Below, piece after piece: positions 60,186-64,000 of a stretch of DNA of 64,000 nucleotides. The DNA is from Candidatus Omnitrophota bacterium. Its GTDB lineage: Bacteria; Omnitrophota; Gorgyraeia; Gorgyraeales; Gorgyraeaceae. The notes below the pieces were generated by a model. It searched no databases, was not told the origin of the DNA, and worked only from the letters and a program-made list of their open reading frames with translations. The first letter of the stretch is position 1. Every line of letters starts with the position of its first letter. Where the stretch lies: assembly GCA_003485765.1 (NCBI GenBank), contig DNHS01000051.1, positions 1 to 64,000 of the forward strand, given 5' to 3'. The position numbers and the translations under genes are program-made.

Positions 60186-60214
60186 TTTAACTGTTGCTAA
60201 AAGTGTGCTATTAT
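60186..60214 (+). promoter_or_regulatory. Candidate promoter of the InsA-like gene
   Basis: TTTAAC (60186-60191), 17-nt spacer, TATTAT (60209-60214). The ATG is at 60223, leaving almost no leader. Confidence 0.45.
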
Positions 60215-60222
60215 ACTCACTT

Positions 60223-60687
60223 ATGGACAAGTGCTTACCTTGCCAAAAATGTCATAAACCAACTTCCTATATACGCCATGGGAAATTCGCTCTTAAAACT
60301 GGCAGACACGTGCAAAGAATTCGCTGTAAGAATTGTGGAAAGACATCCATTATTAGTTACTCGCCCTTTTTCTTTGACAGAATGCATACAGACCCAGAAA
60401 AATTTAACAAAGCTATGTCACTTTATAAAGAGGGTTACTCTATAAAAAGCATTGCCCTGCAACTTAAAATGCGACCAAATACGGTAATTGACTGGATTAA
60501 AAAAGTCAAACAGTATAAATACCTATATATAAGTTATCTAAAAAAATACCGTTCCTATAATTACCGTCAGGTTGCAGAATTCTTTAAAGATTTCAGCCGT
60601 CTTGCCAAAATAAAAAGAACAAAACAGCTTAAGCAATACAGGAAGAATCGGCCTGTGGAACCATCATCCTCCTTTGCACCCTCATAA
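60223..60687 (+). CDS. IS1 InsA-like zinc-ribbon DNA-binding protein
   Basis: 154 residues from ATG 60223. A zinc ribbon (C7-x2-C10, C35-x2-C38, CQKCHKP and RCKNCGK) is followed by a helix-turn-helix (KEGYSIKSIALQLKMRPNTVIDWIKK). This matches InsA of IS1 but there is no InsB transposase after it, so it is either an IS remnant or a domesticated regulator. The last 59 nt overlap the convergent serine recombinase gene. Confidence 0.75.
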   Translation: MDKCLPCQKCHKPTSYIRHGKFALKTGRHVQRIRCKNCGKTSIISYSPFFFDRMHTDPEKFNKAMSLYKEGYSIKSIALQLKMRPNTVIDWIKKVKQYKYLYISYLKKYRSYNYRQVAEFFKDFSRLAKIKRTKQLKQYRKNRPVEPSSSFAPS

Positions 60688-61444
60688 ATAATCGCTTGCT
60701 CACTATCGACTCGTGCTTACCTCGACTTTTTATTTCGCCGAAAGTAGCCTCGCCATAATAAATCGTATTCCTTAATATATACTTCACAGACTCAATTTGA
60801 AAAGGCTTGCCTCGTCTTGTCAACATCCCACTCTTATTAAGATTTTCAGCGATTTTGGAGTAACTTAGTCCTTTAGCAGCCCAGCGAAATATCTTCTCCA
60901 CGAATTCTGATTCCTTGGGGTTAATCTCCAACAGATCTCCTGTCTTCGAATACCCGAACGGTAAAGCACCACAGGCTTTCTTCCCATTCTCGGCAGATTC
61001 GATTCGCCCTTCGCGCAGACGAAAAACAATAAGTTCCTTTTCAAGTTGACTGAAGACATGGGTTATATTACGAAAGGCAACCTGCAGAGGGTCATTGGTA
61101 TCAAGCTCGGGGTCTAACACAGAGCTAAGTTCTATATCATATTTCCTGAGTTGTGTCTCAATCCAAATAGCTGTAGTAATTTCACGAGCCAATCGGTCAT
61201 GCCTAAAAACTACTACCCTCTTAATCTTGCCTGTCTCACAATCCTTTAATAAACTGAGCAAAGCCGGTCTGTCTCTAACGGCTCCACTAACGCCTTTCTC
61301 CTCATAGAATCTTGCTAATTCAAATCCTTTCTCATTACAAAATTCAGTTATTCTCTTCTTTTGAATTGCAAGCCCTGCACCGTTTTCCACCTGATTCATA
61401 CTACTGACTCTTACATATCCAATAACAATACCTTCGGAATGCAT
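60629..61444 (-). CDS. Serine recombinase (resolvase/invertase family)
   Basis: 271 residues from ATG 61444, with AGGAGGTGA upstream. Resolvase N-domain: GYVRVSSMNQ (catalytic Ser), VVFRHDRLARE; recombinase domain (about 150-245: GALPFGYSKTGDLLEINP) and a short zinc-ribbon-less end. It is shorter than the large serine integrases, which have 450-550 residues. Its function may be resolving or inverting the element. A second, unrelated recombinase in the same element. Confidence 0.88.
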   Translation of the reverse strand: MHSEGIVIGYVRVSSMNQVENGAGLAIQKKRITEFCNEKGFELARFYEEKGVSGAVRDRPALLSLLKDCETGKIKRVVVFRHDRLAREITTAIWIETQLRKYDIELSSVLDPELDTNDPLQVAFRNITHVFSQLEKELIVFRLREGRIESAENGKKACGALPFGYSKTGDLLEINPKESEFVEKIFRWAAKGLSYSKIAENLNKSGMLTRRGKPFQIESVKYILRNTIYYGEATFGEIKSRGKHESIVSKRLFMRVQRRMMVPQADSSCIA

Positions 61445-61467
61445 AACAATCACCTCCTAAACTATAT

Positions 61468-61496
61468 AGATAACCATCGAGATTTTTGCTTGTCAA
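61468..61496 (-). promoter_or_regulatory. Promoter of the serine recombinase gene
   Basis: On the minus strand: TTGACA (61496-61491), 17-nt spacer, TTATCT (61473-61468). The 200-nt gap upstream is otherwise AT-rich with nothing supported. Confidence 0.5.
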
Positions 61497-61661
61497 GAAA
61501 AAATGTATAAAAGTTTTAATCTTTTATGGGGTTTTACCGACGGAGAACAACTCTGAAATGATAAGCAGGGATTTACTAATTACTTATATCGATAGGATTT
61601 AGGCTAAAAAGGTAAAAGTTTTTTAGAGAAAACTTGAGGACTATTTTAAAAAATAGGTTAG

Positions 61662-62171
61662 TTACTTGGGGTTATCATAATGCTCACGAACTTCGTGCGC
61701 CCATTTCACAATAACCTCATTCAATGCTTTCTTATTCTGCCTCGATAACTTACCCAGGGGCATTCGATGAATAAATAAGTCAGTAATACCTTTCTCAAAA
61801 ATACCTCCTGAAACATTATCTTCACAAAATACCAGAAGAGGCAATCTCAGAGCAAATAGTATACCAGCTTCTATTTGATTCCAAGGCGTAGGGAATGCTA
61901 TAAGCTTATTCTGCTTCGATTGCGAACGTGTTCCCTTCTTCCACGTGCCTGTTTTGGTTTCAAATTGTGAAAAACCGAGAATAAGTCCTCCGGAACAGTG
62001 TTTGGCGAGAACGTGAACTTCATGTAAAGGACACTTAGTAGGATAGTCTGTTTGGCCTAAAGACCTCCATTCTAATTCTAAACGGTCTAATTGGCGAAAA
62101 ATCATTTTCTTCGCTTCAAACTGGCGACTATTAATAAGCGTCGGACAAGAACCAAAAATAGGAATTCGCAT
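61662..62171 (-). CDS. SLOG/STALD-like nucleotide-sensor candidate
   Basis: 169 residues. Not firmly recognised. Conserved-looking blocks: IPIFGSCPTLINSRQ, LGQTDYPTKCPLHEVHVLAKHCSGGLILGFSQFE and FPTPWNQIEAGILFALRLPLLVFCEDN. The Rossmann-like layout and its position after TIR and SLATT genes resemble the LOG/Smf-type (STALD) partners described in TIR/Sir2 defence systems. A role sensing a TIR-made nucleotide is inference. It starts 16 nt after the SLATT gene. Confidence 0.6.
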   Translation of the reverse strand: MRIPIFGSCPTLINSRQFEAKKMIFRQLDRLELEWRSLGQTDYPTKCPLHEVHVLAKHCSGGLILGFSQFETKTGTWKKGTRSQSKQNKLIAFPTPWNQIEAGILFALRLPLLVFCEDNVSGGIFEKGITDLFIHRMPLGKLSRQNKKALNEVIVKWAHEVREHYDNPK

Positions 62172-62187
62172 AGGTTACCCCGCTACT

Positions 62188-62688
62188 CTATTTGTCGGTA
62201 GTATCTTGCTTACCACAAGAGGAAGCTATATCACCACCTTTATGACGAGAAAACCATCCAGTGCCTTCGCTTATTATCAACGCTTCTACTCTGTCTACAA
62301 ATAAACACTTCTTATCTGGTGCATTCCTGTATTCACCACAGTCTGCGTTATACCAATGAAGCTCATGCCCTAACGCATCCCATGTAGCCCTATAGCTAAG
62401 CCAATTTCCATAGCAACGAAAAAGAGACAGAAGGCCGGCCGCAAGAGCTACTGTTGGTGAAAGAATCGATACTATAACCTTGCCTCCAAATGTAAATGAA
62501 CCAATTTTTATAAGAGAATCTGGCAAAAGATTCAGAATTGGAGTAACCGCTACGGAGACTACCAGAATATATGCCGAATAAAACCTATACCAAAACCTGC
62601 TACGATTAGCCTTGTCATCATAATACTTCATTATTTTACTGTAGCGGTCATCCTTATAAACAACAAATTCTTGGTCTGTCATAATCAC
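62188..62688 (-). CDS. SLATT-domain (DUF4231-like) membrane effector
   Basis: 166 residues. An N-terminal helix (DRYSKIMKYYDDKANRSRFWYRFY), two membrane helices (about 38-58 and 68-90), then RATWDALGHELHWYNADCGEY and FVDRVEALIISEGTGWF, the SLATT signature. SLATT proteins are predicted pore-forming effectors in nucleotide-signalling defence systems. Between the TIR gene (13-nt gap) and the sensor candidate. Confidence 0.85.
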   Translation of the reverse strand: MIMTDQEFVVYKDDRYSKIMKYYDDKANRSRFWYRFYSAYILVVSVAVTPILNLLPDSLIKIGSFTFGGKVIVSILSPTVALAAGLLSLFRCYGNWLSYRATWDALGHELHWYNADCGEYRNAPDKKCLFVDRVEALIISEGTGWFSRHKGGDIASSCGKQDTTDK

Positions 62689-62701
62689 CTCATTTTAAGA
62701 C

Positions 62702-63100
62702 TTATTGAGTTAGCTCTTCCATCTTCTTAACAATGGCACTTATATTCCACGTTAATCTTGGGTGTCCGTCCAAGGGTGCAGGATAATACTTTGTCCGACC
62801 GTCACTATAAAGATTCACCCCCATAATAGGCTTACCCAGCTCTAGAGCTTTATTCAATTCCCATTCCACCCACTTACTCTTAGAAGTAGCTGGCCCATAA
62901 AGGCAAATTACAAGACTTGAATATTTTATCTGGTTCGTGATACCTCTGGCGATATAGTCGGAATTATTACTATCGAAGGGTTCCTTTATCGAATAATCAT
63001 CGAATTCCAAATCAAGGTCTTCATTCTTAGCCTGCCCTCGAAAAAGATTGACGAGATTCAAGTCTTCTTCAACGAAACTTAAGAAAGCGCGTATTGCCAT
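62702..63100 (-). CDS. TIR-like domain protein (ThsB type)
   Basis: 132 residues, one TIR-like domain (DUF1863): RAFLSFVEEDLNLVNLFRGQA, FDDYSIKEPFDSNN, SSLVICLYGPATSKSKWVEWELNKALELGKPIMGVNL. In Thoeris, ThsB detects phage and makes a cyclic-ADP-ribose-like signal. The catalytic Glu probably lies in WVEWEL. AAGGAGG precedes the ATG. First of the three-gene module. Confidence 0.88.
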   Translation of the reverse strand: MAIRAFLSFVEEDLNLVNLFRGQAKNEDLDLEFDDYSIKEPFDSNNSDYIARGITNQIKYSSLVICLYGPATSKSKWVEWELNKALELGKPIMGVNLYSDGRTKYYPAPLDGHPRLTWNISAIVKKMEELTQ

Positions 63101-63156
63101 AGTAACCTCCTTATCAGATCTTTATTTATCGTTAAGCCTCACGGCAAATTTTAGAG

Positions 63157-63172
63157 GGGGCCTCGAAGCCCC
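63157..63172 (-). promoter_or_regulatory. Leader hairpin of the TIR/SLATT operon
   Basis: GGGGC and GCCCC pair around a 6-nt loop, about 60 nt before the TIR start in a 130-nt leader. A 19-codon frame (MLSGASRPPLKFAVRLNDK) spans it. It could be leader control or a chance structure. Confidence 0.35.
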
Positions 63173-63236
63173 ACTTAACATATACACTTTAAGATGTATG
63201 TGAAAAAGGAGAAACTCCCTCTGGTAAACCACTATA

Positions 63237-63265
63237 ATTATAACAGCTACTCACTAATACCTCAA
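63237..63265 (-). promoter_or_regulatory. Promoter of the TIR/SLATT module
   Basis: On the minus strand: TTGAGG (63265-63260), 17-nt spacer, TATAAT (63242-63237). The start is near 63230. This separates the module from the ImmA gene upstream. Confidence 0.6.
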
Positions 63266-63377
63266 TAATGAAAGTATTTAGATTGCTGTCTATACAATGA
63301 CTTTGGAAATCCCAAAAGGTAAAATCCTTAACTAACCTAAAAAGTCCTTTGCTAAGTCAAACTAAAGCCAAAGACAA

Positions 63378-63884
63378 CTACACTATTTTCAATTTTAACA
63401 ACCTAATCCAAAGAGCATCTTTACTAACCCTATATAATTTAGCCACCTCTTCTACATTTCTTGTTTTCTGAAAGTCTCTCTTTAACATAAACAAAGGCAT
63501 AAGAAGCTCCCCGGCAAAATAATTTGCTTCTTGCTCTTGAACTTTATTATGTTCTGAATCCGAAGCGTCAAATCTACCTTCTGATATTTCAGACATATCT
63601 ACAAAAATATCCTTATAATGTCCTAACAAATAGTGACCTATCTCATGAGCAATAGAAAATCTTTGCCTATTAGGATGATGAGCGTTATTAACTCCTACAA
63701 CTAGCATGTCGGATTCTTTCAGGAGTATAGCAGATACTTTCTCAGGAAACGGATACGGAAGAAGGTTTATTCCTACGTGGGAAAGAATTTTATTAAGGTC
63801 AACTGGTGGAATATCGGTTTTTGTTTCGCTTATAAGTTTCTGCGCAATTTTTGTGGCGTGTGAATATCGCGGCTTGTCAATCAT
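63378..63884 (-). CDS. ImmA/IrrE-family zinc metalloprotease
   Basis: 168 residues. HEIGH zinc motif (H80-E81-x-x-H84) with a third acidic ligand in EQEANYFAGELLMP, then a winged-helix-like tail (VEEVAKLYRVSKDALWIRL). Such proteases cleave the XRE repressor encoded beside them and switch mobile elements on under stress. Its ATG overlaps the stop of the preceding gene (ATGA). Confidence 0.92.
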   Translation of the reverse strand: MIDKPRYSHATKIAQKLISETKTDIPPVDLNKILSHVGINLLPYPFPEKVSAILLKESDMLVVGVNNAHHPNRQRFSIAHEIGHYLLGHYKDIFVDMSEISEGRFDASDSEHNKVQEQEANYFAGELLMPLFMLKRDFQKTRNVEEVAKLYRVSKDALWIRLLKLKIV

Positions 63885-64000
63885 TTAGTCTTTCCAAACT
63901 TCTTCTTCGCGAGCTCAGTAAAATCAAGGATACTTTTCTCTGTCTCCTTGTCCAATTTATCATAATTCGCCCTTAGCTTTATGGCGAATTCCTTAGGTTC
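63881..64000 (-). CDS. C-terminal end of the gene paired with ImmA (probably an XRE regulator), partial
   Basis: 39 codons to the right edge, ending in a Lys-rich tail (FTELAKKKFGKTK) and TGA that overlaps the ImmA ATG. The helix-turn-helix itself would lie outside the window; the XRE call rests on the usual XRE-ImmA gene pairing. Confidence 0.6.
   Translation of the reverse strand, partial: EPKEFAIKLRANYDKLDKETEKSILDFTELAKKKFGKTK

Noticed and set aside
60194..60445. Second plus-strand frame over the InsA-like gene
   Set aside because: It lacks the zinc-ribbon and helix-turn-helix features of the overlapping frame.
1..64000. CRISPR array
   Set aside because: No regularly spaced direct repeats were seen; the repeats present are dispersed palindromes or short tandem heptamers.

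Overview
The window looks like a chromosomal piece of an uncultivated Gram-negative bacterium, most likely Candidatus Omnitrophota (OP3) or a close relative. This is inferred from style and not from a marker gene: an AT-leaning genome, an outer-membrane efflux system, large exported proteins of no known family, and short palindromic repeats scattered between and inside genes. Nearly all genes lie on the minus strand; the plus-strand exceptions are a FIST/kinase/regulator operon, a PpiD-like foldase and an IS1-InsA-like gene.

Layout. 1-11 kb: an efflux operon (TonB-like/TolC fusion, adaptor, two RND pumps, coiled-coil membrane protein) read from a clear promoter at 11024-11052; the first pump carries a C-terminal winged helix. 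11-17 kb: a ROK regulator, a small membrane protein, tRNA-Glu, a FIST/histidine kinase/GGDDF operon and tRNA-Leu. 17-22.6 kb: acyl-CoA ligase, cold-shock protein with a structured leader, a large exported protein ending in a helix-turn-helix, and an SPFH protein. 22.7-25.1 kb: a compact RiPP-type cassette of HPr-kinase-like protein, PqqD-like protein, a 45-residue Cys/Gly/Ser-rich precursor peptide and a radical SAM/SPASM enzyme. The precursor overlaps the end of the pqqD-like gene and is easily missed by gene callers. 25-28.6 kb: nitronate monooxygenase-like enzyme, pseudouridine synthase, GIY-YIG protein, a BrnT/CopG-like toxin-antitoxin pair and tRNA-Gln.

28.6-44 kb is housekeeping: PilZ, gltX, a four-subunit 2-oxoacid:ferredoxin oxidoreductase, dxs, ispA, xseBA, ymdB, rny, 5-formyl-THF cyclo-ligase, an IscU/NifU scaffold, a MetV-like protein, TlpA/CcdA and PolX. 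44-57.5 kb holds a PpiD-like foldase and a long operon purB-purC-purL-purQ-purM-purD-purE, followed by a threonylcarbamoyl-AMP synthase/phosphatase fusion, rpiB, glyA and nrdR. It supplies purines plus the one-carbon units they need. purF, purN/purT and purH are not in the window.

58.4 kb to the right edge is an integrated mobile element: tyrosine integrase, excisionase, XRE repressor, an IS1-InsA-like protein, a serine recombinase, then a three-gene TIR / SLATT / nucleotide-sensor-like module that looks like an anti-phage (Thoeris-type) system, followed by an ImmA-type protease and the end of its partner gene.

Repeats are a theme. A 41-nt palindrome occurs four or five times between genes and twice supplies the stop codon of the gene before it. 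A second family, with conserved GAGC and GTCGA boxes inside covarying arms, sits beside tRNAs and inside purQ. An AGGGCAG heptamer repeat is spliced in frame into ispA and purL.
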